NCBI RefSeq assembly: GCF_900129505.1
Contig: NZ_LT670818.1
Location: forward strand, 7,845,001-7,909,000
Source of the DNA: Bradyrhizobium erythrophlei
Lineage (GTDB): Bacteria; Pseudomonadota; Alphaproteobacteria; Rhizobiales; Xanthobacteraceae
Direction: 5' to 3'
DNA: 64,000 bases
The notes beneath the pieces were generated by a model that was not told where the DNA came from, ran no database searches, and saw nothing but the letters and a program-made list of their open reading frames with translations. The stretch's first letter is position 1, and each line of letters starts with the position of its first letter. Below are positions 16,144-24,872 of this stretch, one piece after another. The position numbers and the translations under genes are program-made.

Positions 16144-16580
16144 TCAGTGGTTGCCGTTCGCGCGGCCCTTGGCCGCGAGACCACAAAGCTCACAATGGTT
16201 TTTTGTTCCGCGCTTAAGGGGGGCGTCGTGATCGATGAAATGGCCGGGCGCCACTTTCACGTTCGAGCTGAAATAGGGATCGGCCGGTGCTGCGTTGACC
16301 CTGGTCCGTGTCAGCGATCTGAATTTCCAGCCATGCGGGAGCATGCAACCGCGATACCCTGCGGAGGGCATGCCGTACTGCGCGCCGGTGGCGTCGTTGG
16401 AGGTTTCCGTATCCACCTGAAGCTGGACGGCCTCTGCGCGCTGGTCATCGCGGGTTTGCGCATATAGGCGTAGTTCCCGGTGTAGTCGTAAGTCGCCGCG
16501 TTGGCGGCCGAGCTGACGACGAGCGCGGCGAACAGTGCAATATGCTGGACGGTCGTGTGTTTGCTGGCAACGTATTTCAT
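16144..16580 (-). pseudogene. Small exported protein, apparently frameshifted
   Basis: ATG 16580 with an excellent AAGGAGG site starts a signal peptide and mature start (AATYDYTGNYAYM). Near 16457 the reading appears to jump to the -1 frame, which continues in good codon usage (QTRDDQRAEAVQLQVDTET, then YRGCMLPHGWKFRSL) to TGA at 16144. Restoring one G in TATATG(G)CGCAAACC would give a single ~145-residue protein. As read, frame 1 instead ends at 16311 after 89 residues. Function unknown; a sequencing error is possible. Confidence 0.5.
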
Positions 16581-16920
16581 GACGACCTCCTTTTTTGGAT
16601 GAAAATTTGTCGCGGCCGCCGGAACTGCCGTTCGACACGGACGGATTACAAATAGGCAATCATGGTCGCGTGGCCGGCCGCGTCGAGGCGGTCTCCTCCG
16701 AGTGCGCCGCGACTCGCGAACGGGCCGACGAGATCGATCAATCTCTTCGCAAAATGCATACGGCCCACGCGGCAAGCTCGGTTGTCCTTCCGGGACAACA
16801 GGCCAATTAAAAACGCGGGGCGAGCCATGCTCTGCAACGACCGACGCATCCAGCACCGGTCGGGTGCACGGCTCAGTCGGGCGGAGACTTAGCCAGGGAA
16901 AAAACGCGAGGAAAAAAACG
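16581..16920. other. Divergent intergenic region
   Basis: About 340 bases between two divergent genes for small exported proteins. It must hold both promoters, but no clear -35/-10 pair stands out. Several overlapping short open frames lack ribosome sites. Confidence 0.3.
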
Positions 16921-17229
16921 ATGATCAACTACAAAACACTTGTTGCCGCATCTTTGATGTCGATCGCTCTGACGTCTGCGGCGTCGGCGCAGTGCGCGGA
17001 CTGCGCAACCTATCCGGATCGCGATTACCTGAACAACGGCGCGCAGACGCCCGCCGCCAAGATGGGTCTGATGAAGCCGGGTGGCGCGGCAGGTTCACCT
17101 TCTACTGCGAACACGGCGAATTCCGCAAACGGTGCCAACAATGCACGCAATGCACGCGCCGAAGTCCGGCCCTCTCACCTGCGGCGATCCAGCCATGGAA
17201 GCGGCGTCAACGCCAATCGCGTGAAGTAA
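16921..17229 (+). CDS. Small exported Asn/Ala-rich protein
   Basis: A 102-residue hypothetical protein. A signal peptide (about residues 1-23, ending TSAASA) is followed by a short Cys-containing start (QCADCATYPDRD) and a low-complexity Asn/Ala stretch. ATG 16921 is preceded by GCGAGGA. No family recognised. It is one of a run of secreted small proteins in this area. Confidence 0.6.
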   Translation: MINYKTLVAASLMSIALTSAASAQCADCATYPDRDYLNNGAQTPAAKMGLMKPGGAAGSPSTANTANSANGANNARNARAEVRPSHLRRSSHGSGVNANRVK

Positions 17230-17261
17230 GGACGCCTGAAGCAAGGACCTGTGGAGTCCCC

Positions 17262-17295
17262 AGAGTCGGCTTCGCTGAAGAGTCGGCTTCGCTGA
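17262..17295. repeat. Two perfect 17-base tandem copies
   Basis: AGAGTCGGCTTCGCTGA occurs twice, back to back, 33 bases after the preceding gene. Probably a local duplication; no function seen. Confidence 0.7.
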
Positions 17296-17514
17296 CGCTC
17301 TCAATTGACCGCCGTTGCATCTTTGCAGCGGCGGTCGGGCCGATAGCAAAACCGCCGGTCGCGTCTCAGGTTGAAACCGAGCCGCCCGCGCTCGCTCCCC
17401 CGAACCCGGCACGCGATGCCGCCGATGTGACCGATCGTGAAGCCGCTCCAGATGGGGGCGGTGCCGGCGTCGCACCACATGGGAACTCACGGCAGTTCAT
17501 GTGGAGCAGATTCG

Positions 17515-17757
17515 ATGCGTTCGGTTTTGGCCTCTTCGGTTTTGGCCTCTTCGATTTCAGCCTTGGGCCTTTTGATCGGGCTGTGCGCGCCCGCCGGCGC
17601 CGCTACGGTGCATCATTTTCGCTCGCGCCATGATGTCATCGTTCGTCCCAGCCGGGATGTGCCCATTCCCCCGGGGTGGTACAAGTTTCCCGGCTATCCG
17701 CCGATACCGCCGGAAGAGAACAGAAATCTCGACCCGTCCAATATCGGAAGCGGTTGA
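17515..17757 (+). CDS. Small exported Pro-rich protein
   Basis: An 80-residue protein with a hydrophobic signal peptide (about residues 1-30). The mature part is short and polar, with aromatic-proline motifs (IPPGWYKFPGYPPIPPEEN). ATG 17515 is used; the open frame extends to 17437. Function unknown. Confidence 0.55.
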   Translation: MRSVLASSVLASSISALGLLIGLCAPAGAATVHHFRSRHDVIVRPSRDVPIPPGWYKFPGYPPIPPEENRNLDPSNIGSG

Positions 17758-18194
17758 GCTTCGTCAGGGCAGGAAGGGGCGTACCTCATCCTGTGATACG
17801 ATCGGCACCAAGCCGTGTCTTCACTTCGGCCGCCGCGAATCCCTTGCCGGCTGCACCGGCGTGCGCGGCCCCGATGGTCGCGTTCAGCGTCGGCTTCGTG
17901 GCCGCACCGCATACCAAACGGCCCCGGCGCGGGGAATGGCGCCGAGGCCGTCTTGTCTGTGAAATCCGCAGGGCGGCTACGGCTTCCTTTCCCATCGAAA
18001 CATGCGGCGCCCCGGCATCGCTGTTCCGTTTTGACCACTCTTGCCGGTTGTCCCCAGAAGAGGCAGATCGGGCGTCCCGACTACCGGGGTCGCGACGTAG
18101 CGGTCCGTTTGGTAGCTGATCGGCGACCAGGTCCTTGCGAACGCAAAAAAGCCCGGCAACTCCGGGCGCAGGTTTGTGCAGGTTCCCCTGGAAC
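17758..18194. other. Intergenic stretch before a truncated VOC gene
   Basis: About 440 bases. The missing N-terminal half of the VOC gene downstream was looked for in all frames and not found. No promoter, RNA or complete gene recognised. Confidence 0.3.
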
Positions 18195-18443
18195 AACGGC
18201 AGCGGCGGATATCTCCACCTGACTGATGCGGTGCAAGGCTGGCTTGTGCCGGGCAAAAACCCGTTCGGTCTTTATCTTTACCTCGAGGACGTCGACGCTC
18301 TCGCCGCCGAATTCGGTAGCGAAATAATCGGGAAGAACGCACCGGAAGACAAACCCTGGGGCATGTACGAGTTCGCCCTTTCCGATCCGGACCAGACGCT
18401 GGTTCGGATCGGCTGGCCAACCCGGCTTCGACGATCAAAGTGA
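18195..18443 (+). pseudogene. 5'-truncated VOC (glyoxalase/bleomycin-resistance) gene
   Basis: About 80 residues that match the second half of a VOC-fold protein (GYLHLTDAVQGW, LYLYLEDVDALAAEFG, then PEDKPWGMYEFALSDPDQ). A normal member has ~120 residues; the first beta-alpha unit is absent. An ATG at 18135 is in frame, but the 20 residues it adds are not VOC-like. Ends 9 bases from the convergent host-attachment gene. Confidence 0.6.
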
Positions 18444-18451
18444 GCCGCCTC

Positions 18452-18885
18452 TCACGCCAACAGCTGCTTTTCGATCTCATGGACCGGCATCTTGACGAGG
18501 TCCTTGTGCAGCTCGCCATGAATGGCCTTGCGCAAAGCAGGCGAATAATCCGCCCTCATCATGCCGAGCGCGCGGGGCGACGCCACCATGGTCAGCCCGG
18601 TGGTTTCGCGAGGTTGAGCCGTCCCGCCAGCGTCTTGAGAAATGCGCGTTCGGATTCCTCATGCCAGTCGGTCTGCTCGATCGAACTCCGCGCCCCGCCC
18701 ATCGATTGGTGCACGCTGCCGGGCGGAGAGCTTCCCTGCGCCGAGGTCGGCTGGTCCGGGTGTTCGTGCACTTCCCTGGTGTGCAGGTTGGGAAACATGC
18801 GGTCGCCGATATTTTCCAGGATAAGCGCCTTGCGGCCATCGCAGACCAGGATCCAGTCACCGGTGCCGATTTTTATTTTTTCCAT
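18452..18885 (-). pseudogene. Host attachment family protein, apparently frameshifted
   Basis: Family known as 'protein required for attachment to host cells' (about 140-150 residues, distantly like release-factor eRF1 fold). The first part from ATG 18885 is clear (TGDWILVCDGRKALILEN, then WHEESERAFLKTLAGRL) but the frame ends at 18592. The expected tail is present in the -1 frame (TTGLTMVASPRALGMMRADY, then HKDLVKMPVHEIEKQLL) down to TGA 18452. One lost G around 18600 explains this. A GGAG site supports the start. Confidence 0.65.
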
Positions 18886-18927
18886 CAAGGAGCTCCACAG
18901 AAAGTAAGTCTTGTGCGTCAGAATGGT

Positions 18928-19338
18928 TCAAAGGTGCTCTTCGAAATCCTCGAAGGATTTGCCGAACTGCGATAGCGCCTCTTCGAGATAGTCCGCGAGC
19001 ATCGGCGTCCCGATCAGATAGGAGGCCGTCCGGTTGTTATGGACGCGCGAGGCCTCGCTGCGAAGATCGCGCCAATTGTCGAGATCGCCGTCGCCGCGGC
19101 CGAGCCACATCAGCGCGACGAGGTCGATCTGTTCGTCGACATTCAGCCCTCGAATGAAGGTGGAAAGCTCGGAGCGGTCGGTCTTCTTGCTGTGGTCCTC
19201 GAGCCCAAAGACGGCATCGTCGTCGCCGAGGCCGGAGGCCAGGTCCGACTCGGTGGCCTTGTCGTCGGTTTGACGCGCCTTGGCGACGATGAAAAACGCC
19301 TTTTCCGGCGAGATCGACAGGTTCGGAACTTTTCGCAT
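18928..19338 (-). CDS. DUF3775 domain protein
   Basis: A 136-residue soluble protein. It opens with the typical ISPEKAFFIVAKAR segment, has an acidic middle (GLGDDDAVFGLEDH), and ends in the conserved DEQIDLVALMWLGRGD and ASRVHNNRTASYLIG segments. ATG 19338 sits 8 bases after AGGAGG, which decides it over upstream alternatives to 19392. Widespread in rhizobia; function unknown. It lies upstream of the host-attachment gene on the same strand. Confidence 0.8.
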   Translation of the reverse strand: MRKVPNLSISPEKAFFIVAKARQTDDKATESDLASGLGDDDAVFGLEDHSKKTDRSELSTFIRGLNVDEQIDLVALMWLGRGDGDLDNWRDLRSEASRVHNNRTASYLIGTPMLADYLEEALSQFGKSFEDFEEHL

Positions 19339-19563
19339 GCCATACACCTCCTGAGAGCAGGCGTAAGTCTTCTTCCCGACCGCAGGGATCACCTAACGAA
19401 GTCCAGACTAGGAGTTCCCGGCAGGGGGCACCTTGCGCAAGATCAAGGCAAGGCCGGTCGATCCATCCCTGACCGGACGCGGATTCTCCCGATCTGCCCG
19501 CCCCGATTTTGCCGTGAGCGGTACTATGATGGCCCGCACGGTTCAATCACGAGAACGGCTCAT

Positions 19564-19827
19564 ATGATGCGCACAGCATTCTCCGCCCTGTTCGCGGCAG
19601 GCCTGGCCACGGCGCTGCTGACGGTATCGACCTGGTCAGCCGGTGCGCGTGGCCACGGATTCGGCGGTCACGGATCTGGGCATGGGCTCGGCGGTCACGC
19701 CGCCATGCACGGTGCCCAATTCGCCGGCGACCGCCGCCACGGCAACGACACCTATGTTAATGCGACCTCCGAGGAGCGTGACCGGCTCCTGGACAAGGAG
19801 ATCAAGAGCATCTGCCGCGGCTGCTGA
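19564..19827 (+). CDS. Small exported Gly/His-rich protein
   Basis: An 87-residue protein. A signal peptide (about 1-28, ending SAGARG) is followed by a Gly/His-rich stretch (FGGHGSGHGLGGHAAMHG) that could bind metal. It ends in a charged helix and a C-terminal CRGC. Two ATGs in tandem (19564, 19567) compete as start. Function unknown. Confidence 0.6.
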   Translation: MMRTAFSALFAAGLATALLTVSTWSAGARGHGFGGHGSGHGLGGHAAMHGAQFAGDRRHGNDTYVNATSEERDRLLDKEIKSICRGC

Positions 19828-19872
19828 GGATTGGCAAACATCCCGCGGCATCAGCCACGGCCGCCGATCGAC

Positions 19873-20316
19873 TCACCAGGTGCTGTTGCCGAACAGGCTG
19901 AATTGCGGCTGCTGCGCCACCAGCATCACCGGCGGGGCCATATGCCGCCTGGCGATCGTGCGTTTTCGCGGCACCGGCTTTCCCGGCTTCTTCGGCTCGG
20001 TCAGCTGGGCTTGCTTTTGCTGGGGCGGCTGCAACTGGGCGAAGGAGTTGCGTGCCTGGGCCGAAGCTTCTCCGGCCGCCGCGGGGACCGGGGCGCTGGC
20101 GAGCGTATTCGCGCCTGCCGCCGCTGGCACGATGGTCGCGCGGTTGGTGTCGAAGACAACGCGCTCAGGCCATTTGCGATCGGAGTGAATGCGGATCACC
20201 GGCAGCTCGGAATCCGCCCTCACCTCATCGGGCATTTTCGGAAAAAACGCACTGGTTACGAACAACAGCACGAGCAACGCGCCGCCCACAAAGACAAAAT
20301 AACGCAATAAAGGCAT
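19873..20316 (-). CDS. Single-pass membrane protein with Pro/Gln-rich tail
   Basis: A 147-residue protein. One transmembrane helix lies near the N-terminus (YFVFVGGALLVLLFVTSAFF). The rest is periplasmic with a conserved-looking core (IRIHSDRKWPERVVFDT), an Ala-rich linker and a basic, Pro-rich end. ATG 20316 is likely; in-frame ATGs at 20334 and 20355 are possible. Upstream, GGAAC-N16-AGTT resembles a general-stress (EcfG) promoter. Function unknown. Confidence 0.6.
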   Translation of the reverse strand: MPLLRYFVFVGGALLVLLFVTSAFFPKMPDEVRADSELPVIRIHSDRKWPERVVFDTNRATIVPAAAGANTLASAPVPAAAGEASAQARNSFAQLQPPQQKQAQLTEPKKPGKPVPRKRTIARRHMAPPVMLVAQQPQFSLFGNSTW

Positions 20317-20451
20317 TTCCCGACGCCGCTCCATCCGCGCGAACACACGGATCAAGCCGTTAACTGGGGATGGTGCGATTGGTTCCTAGGGCGGCATCGG
20401 CAAGATAACGAGGAAGTTACCGCTTCGTTACCGCGGTTATTCCGACATCAA

Positions 20452-21042
20452 TCAAATGTGTCGCGCCGCAACCGGCGAGCATTTGGCCTTGCTGGCGTTG
20501 ACGTTGACGAAACCGACATGCATGCGCGCAAAGGTTTTCCGGCTTCGCATGTTGAGAGTGTCGTGGATCACGCGCGAGCGGTCGGTCAAATGGCTCCCAT
20601 CGCTGCGGCTGAAGGCGCAGGAGATCGCGATGTCCTTGACCGCGTAGTCGTTGGAGTTGCGCAGCGTAAACGTGACCAGGGCGTTCGACCCCAGCCCGCC
20701 CCTTCGCCAGTATTGCGACGAGATCTTCAGCCCGTCGACGGGCGCGGTTTCCTCCGGCACGATCGCCTCGCCCTCCGCCGTCGGTGGATTGAACGCGACC
20801 ACGGGGGCCGCGGCGGGCGCGGGCGCGACGGCGGCCGCCAGCCGCACCGGTTCGCTCTCGGCAGGTTTGCCGGCATCCAAGGACAGCAGCGTCCAGGCGC
20901 CGAGACCCGCGATCAGCGCCGCCGGCAACCAGACAAACCGTGACCTCAGATATCTGACCGTTGATTTCTCCGGCGAACCCGACGGGTGGTCGTCGCTGAG
21001 CCCGGCCAATCCGATGCGGGAAAGCTCTACGCCCATCGTCAT
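20452..21042 (-). CDS. Membrane-anchored hypothetical protein
   Basis: About 196 residues from ATG 21042 (ATG ACG ATG; 21066 is an alternative). A cytoplasmic segment precedes one transmembrane helix (FVWLPAALIAGLGAWTLL), then an Ala/Pro linker. The exported C-terminal domain (GLGSNALVTFTLRNSNDYAV, then MHVGFVNVNASKAKCSP) looks like the immunoglobulin-like fold typical of such envelope proteins. A terminator-like hairpin lies just before the start, at 21090-21122. Function unknown. Confidence 0.55.
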   Translation of the reverse strand: MTMGVELSRIGLAGLSDDHPSGSPEKSTVRYLRSRFVWLPAALIAGLGAWTLLSLDAGKPAESEPVRLAAAVAPAPAAAPVVAFNPPTAEGEAIVPEETAPVDGLKISSQYWRRGGLGSNALVTFTLRNSNDYAVKDIAISCAFSRSDGSHLTDRSRVIHDTLNMRSRKTFARMHVGFVNVNASKAKCSPVAARHI

Positions 21043-21089
21043 GCCACCGATAGGCGGCGAAACAGGCATTGCTTGCTGCGCCGCACCGT

Positions 21090-21122
21090 AAAAAAGCCGC
21101 GCGGGCGTTACACCGCACGGCT
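21090..21122 (-). terminator. Intrinsic terminator, possibly of a small RNA or leader
   Basis: On the minus strand a 10-base stem AGCCGTGCGG / CCGCGCGGCT (one G-T pair) encloses a short loop and is followed by TTTTTT. No minus-strand gene ends here; the nearest upstream one stops at 21740. It therefore either ends an unannotated RNA of roughly 100-200 bases or is a leader attenuator of the gene starting at 21042. Confidence 0.5.
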
Positions 21123-21336
21123 CCAAACACGACTGCCGATTGCGCGGTTCCGCCGCTTCCTCATTAATTGATGAGGCCGGCAATGGTTCCACCCAAACCG
21201 GACAATATTGGGACATGATCTCGCCCGGGTCTGGCCGAGGGATGGCCACGGGTAAACACGGCGGCTAAAACTGTCCCACGCCGCGATGAGGCGGCATGGC
21301 GTCAGGCGACGCCCAAGAAGCCAACGGGAGATCGAA

Positions 21337-21720
21337 ATGCCGATAGTCACCTGGGATCACGTCCACCTGCGCAGTCCGGATCCGGAGGCGACCGCGGCCT
21401 GGCTCGAAGACGTGCTCGGCGGCGTCATCATCCGCGGCCCCGGCCGAATCGACGTCAAGCTCGGCGGTGCCAACCTGTTCATCGCGCCGGTGACCGCCGG
21501 CGACGGCGTCAACACGCCGCCGGTGACACCCTATCAGGGGCTCGACCATTTCGGGCTGACGGTAAAGGACATCGACGCGGTCGCCGCCGAGATCAAGGCC
21601 AAGGGGGTCGAGTTCACCAAGGAGCCGACGACGATCCGGCCCGGGGTCCGCATCTGCTTCATCCGCGGGCCGCAGGGCATCTCGATCGAGCTTTTGGAGC
21701 GCGACAAGAAATACGCGTGA
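21337..21720 (+). CDS. VOC-family (glyoxalase-like) protein
   Basis: A 127-residue single-unit VOC-fold protein made of two beta-alpha-beta-beta-beta repeats. It starts with WDHVHLRSPDPEATAAWL and contains GLDHFGLTVKDIDAVAAEIK and a final IRGPQGISIELLER. The His in DHVHL, the His in LDHF and the Glu in SIELLE are at positions that usually bind the metal. ATG 21337 follows CGGGAG. Stand-alone gene, so the substrate cannot be inferred. Confidence 0.8.
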   Translation: MPIVTWDHVHLRSPDPEATAAWLEDVLGGVIIRGPGRIDVKLGGANLFIAPVTAGDGVNTPPVTPYQGLDHFGLTVKDIDAVAAEIKAKGVEFTKEPTTIRPGVRICFIRGPQGISIELLERDKKYA

Positions 21721-21739
21721 GGTTCACTGCTTCCAATCG

Positions 21740-24010
21740 CTAGCCAGAGCACTGCAACGGTTTGGCCGAAGCAGATGCAGCGGGGGCCGGATCGGACAGC
21801 GCCTTAAGCGCCGCGGCCTGATCGACGATGCCGATGTCGGGACCGGTGTCCGGACGCTGCAGCGTTCCCCTGATGGCTTCCATCAACCTGGCAGGCTCTT
21901 TGATGCCGGAGCCCGAGGCAATATTGGCAATCGCCGCCGCCGCCGTGGCGGCGGCGAAGGGACTGCCGTAGGTGGTTTGCCACGTCCCGTCGGAGGTCAG
22001 CCTGGGAATGCGCATGCCCGGCGCCCAGATCGCCCCGGGATAACTCGCGATCGAATCGTCCGATGACAGCAGCCCGGCCTTGAACCTGCCATCGACATCA
22101 ACGTTGGCGACGAACCCGGCAGGGATCGCGCTGACGTCCTCCTTGATGATCTTGCATTGATTGAGCCTGGAGGGCGCGGGCGACACGATCAACGCTTGCG
22201 ACGCAAATTTCTTCGCTGTCGCAACCCGCATTTTCCAGGCATTTCCAAAAGCGAGATACGCTACCAACACGATATCCGCTTTTGCTTTGACGGCGGCGTC
22301 GACGGCCTGCGTTATTTCAGCTTCGTTGACCGTGAGGGCGAGCCCGCGGGAATGACTTTTGGGTCCCAAGGGGACGAACATCAGTTTCGCCGTGGGCGCC
22401 AATGTCGTCACGATCAGCCCGAGCGTATCCGCATAATTATCCAGACCATATTTTCCCGGAAACCAATCTCCGATCGATTTGAATTTGTAGCCGATGTTCT
22501 CACGCTGCGGGATTCCGCCGACAATGGCGATCGTGATCTCCTGTTTCGCTGCGATCGTGCCGACCTTCATGAGATCGCGATGCTTGGCAAAGGCATCTGC
22601 GAAAACCGTCTCCGCGGATGTTCCGGCATTGAGGAGTTCGACAGAAGACAGCGCATTACTCGAAATGACACGCTCGCGCTGTACCACGAGCGAATTGTAT
22701 TTATTGAGAAACTTTCTCGCCAATTGGCCGGAATCATCCTCATCGGCGTCTCCGTCCTGGGTGTGCTGGGCGGCCGCCGACCGGCTGCGGTCGCGCTCCT
22801 CTCGTGCTTGGTCCAAAAACACCCTGGTCCGGTCCAGATAAGCGAGTGCGCGGTCGACATTTCCGGCCTTCATCGCGACTTCGGCCCCAAACGTCAAAAG
22901 CGACTCAACGTCAGGCGCTTTATCTATCAACGTTGCGATGTTCGCGTCGTGCGCCGTGTAATCCGCCCTCTTCGCCTGTGATCGCAAACGCGTGGCATCC
23001 AGGATAGTACGGTGTAGCAGCCGGACGTCACTCCAGTTCAGCGCCACGAAATCCGGTTGCTGGGCGATCAGGCGATCGCGAAGCTTGGAATAGGCGACCG
23101 CCGCGACGATCTCCTCGCTGCCCTTTACCTTGGCATAGATATGGGACCTCCCGTCCGGAGTGAGAGCCCCCGAAACCAGCGCGTCGCCGTCCGACTGTTC
23201 AGCGATGGTGATTTGCAGCGCGCGGCGCATCGCCAACCAGTTGACGATCCCGTTCAGGATTCCGCCGACGTCAACACCCTGAAATTTCAGATCCAGATCC
23301 AGCTTCTGATAGACATTCAGCGACTTGGACTCCGAAGTATCTTGGTCCGGAGCTTGGGTATCGGGATCGGCGACCGAATCCTGCCCCAGGATGTCGTCGA
23401 GCACGCTCGCGTGCTGAAACAATTCCGCCACTTGGGCCTGGTACGCCGCCGCAAGCGCCATCCCCCTCTGCTTGTCATCGCTGCCGCTGATGGCGAATGG
23501 CGCGATCGATGAAAATTCGCTGCTCGACCCGGCCCAAAAGAAGCCGATGATCGAGCCCACCACGATGCAGGTCACCAGCACACCGGCGATCGCGATGGCG
23601 TATCCGCGCACCTCGTCCAGCGAGGGCATATGGTCCTGCCAAAAATCCGAGATGCTCTGATCCTGGCTTCGCAGCCAGAAAAAGGCGATGATGGAAATGG
23701 CAAGACCCGCGGCCAGAACAACCACCCCTGAGTCCAGATTCTTGACCGAGGAGAACAGATCCCGCAGGCTGGATTCCTCGCTCTGCCATGCCGCTGCGAG
23801 GACCTTCCAGAGCGCGATCGCCACTACGACCGCGAACAGCGCGAGTCCGGCTATCATGGCGATTTGTTGGAGTTTGCCCAGCGACGGCCACGGGCCGGAA
23901 TCGGCGACTGGACGAAACCGGAAAAAGTAGATTGCGATAGCGAGCGCCGCCAAAGCCAAGGCTAGAAATATAAACCCGGGAAAATTGCCCGCTGCCTTCG
24001 CATCGCTCAT
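21740..24010 (-). CDS. Polytopic membrane protein with inactive subtilase-like domain
   Basis: A 756-residue protein. Four N-terminal membrane helices lie at about 13-31, 50-70, 95-112 and 135-160. A large mixed alpha/beta region follows, with an acidic low-complexity stretch near residue 410. From about 491 the pattern resembles a peptidase S8 domain: core strand ITIAIVGGI (496-500 replaces the D-T-G triad motif), a WAPGMRI strand, and YGSPFAAATAAAAI at 681-694, equivalent to the G-T-S-M-A-x-P serine motif. The catalytic Asp is replaced by Gly, no H-G-T motif is seen, and the oxyanion Asn motif is not evident. Probably a binding or scaffold protein; role unknown. Stands alone. Confidence 0.7.
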   Translation of the reverse strand: MSDAKAAGNFPGFIFLALALAALAIAIYFFRFRPVADSGPWPSLGKLQQIAMIAGLALFAVVVAIALWKVLAAAWQSEESSLRDLFSSVKNLDSGVVVLAAGLAISIIAFFWLRSQDQSISDFWQDHMPSLDEVRGYAIAIAGVLVTCIVVGSIIGFFWAGSSSEFSSIAPFAISGSDDKQRGMALAAAYQAQVAELFQHASVLDDILGQDSVADPDTQAPDQDTSESKSLNVYQKLDLDLKFQGVDVGGILNGIVNWLAMRRALQITIAEQSDGDALVSGALTPDGRSHIYAKVKGSEEIVAAVAYSKLRDRLIAQQPDFVALNWSDVRLLHRTILDATRLRSQAKRADYTAHDANIATLIDKAPDVESLLTFGAEVAMKAGNVDRALAYLDRTRVFLDQAREERDRSRSAAAQHTQDGDADEDDSGQLARKFLNKYNSLVVQRERVISSNALSSVELLNAGTSAETVFADAFAKHRDLMKVGTIAAKQEITIAIVGGIPQRENIGYKFKSIGDWFPGKYGLDNYADTLGLIVTTLAPTAKLMFVPLGPKSHSRGLALTVNEAEITQAVDAAVKAKADIVLVAYLAFGNAWKMRVATAKKFASQALIVSPAPSRLNQCKIIKEDVSAIPAGFVANVDVDGRFKAGLLSSDDSIASYPGAIWAPGMRIPRLTSDGTWQTTYGSPFAAATAAAAIANIASGSGIKEPARLMEAIRGTLQRPDTGPDIGIVDQAAALKALSDPAPAASASAKPLQCSG

Positions 24011-24205
24011 GATTCCGCCCCCCGCAATATTGCTGAGCGCTTGACGGCCGATGCCTGCTGAATTACGGCGCCGCGGCGCTTTTCTTAAAGTTGATTACTG
24101 AAAAAATCGCATCCGAAAGATGAGTATGTCATCCCGAATGGCGTCAGGCAATGCGCGGGGTCGGGATCGCGATGCCACGGCAGCACCGGGCGTCGCGCCG
24201 CAGGA

Positions 24206-24670
24206 TCAGGTCATGCTGCCCGGCATGAAGCAGCGGATATAGAGCCCGCCCACGCCGTCCCGGATCGGCCAGACCATGGTTCGGCCGACGCGGTTCGGCT
24301 CGGTGATGACGGCTTCGTCAGGTACATTGACCCACTCGCCATCGATGCGGACGCGGTAGTGGCCGTTGCCGCTTTCCCAATCAGCGTCGCTGATCGCGCT
24401 TCCGTCGGCATCGGAGCAGCACGGCCCCTTGCCGCTTTTCAGGGCGTTGAACCACGCCCGCAAGTCGGGGTTGACGTTGGCAAATTGGCCGCGGTCGCGG
24501 GCGTGGCCGAGTTGCGATGCGAGCCCCGGCAGCAGCACCGCAAAGGCGATAATCAGCGCCGCTCTCCAGCGGCGCGCGGGGCCTTGCCGGTTTTCCGGGT
24601 CTCGGTTTTCCCAGTCTTCGTCAGTCCACGGAGGCGGCGCAGCGCCGCCGGAATCGATCCAGTTGCTCAC
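24206..24670 (-). CDS. Single-pass hypothetical protein with GPCCSDADG motif
   Basis: About 154 residues from GTG 24670; the frame extends to a TTG at 24715. A short basic N-terminus leads to one transmembrane helix (ALIIAFAVLLPGLASQLG). The exported domain begins near PDLRAWFNALKSGKG and carries CCSDADG and a C-terminal YIRCFMPG. The paired cysteines suggest a disulfide. The family is common in Bradyrhizobium; function unknown. Confidence 0.6.
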   Translation of the reverse strand: MSNWIDSGGAAPPPWTDEDWENRDPENRQGPARRWRAALIIAFAVLLPGLASQLGHARDRGQFANVNPDLRAWFNALKSGKGPCCSDADGSAISDADWESGNGHYRVRIDGEWVNVPDEAVITEPNRVGRTMVWPIRDGVGGLYIRCFMPGSMT

Positions 24671-24826
24671 CTGTCTTTTGCTCCAGCACCCACCGGCCAG
24701 TGCAATCTGATCCAAGCATTTCGCGTGCCAACTTTGCGGACGCGGAGTCCACTGTCATCCCAGCGTCACATAAGACATTGATCCAAGGTCAAGCTGCCGC
24801 GTTGACGCTGCATCCTGCTTTGGCAT

Positions 24827-24852
24827 AACAAAACGCCGACCCCGCGGTGACG
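24827..24852 (-). terminator. Terminator-like hairpin, weak
   Basis: On the minus strand ACGCCG and CGGCGT arms enclose 12 bases and are followed by TTTTGTT. It lies in the short region between divergent genes and has no obvious gene to end. Low confidence. Confidence 0.25.
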
Positions 24853-24872
24853 GCGTCGCAACCGGCTTGATC

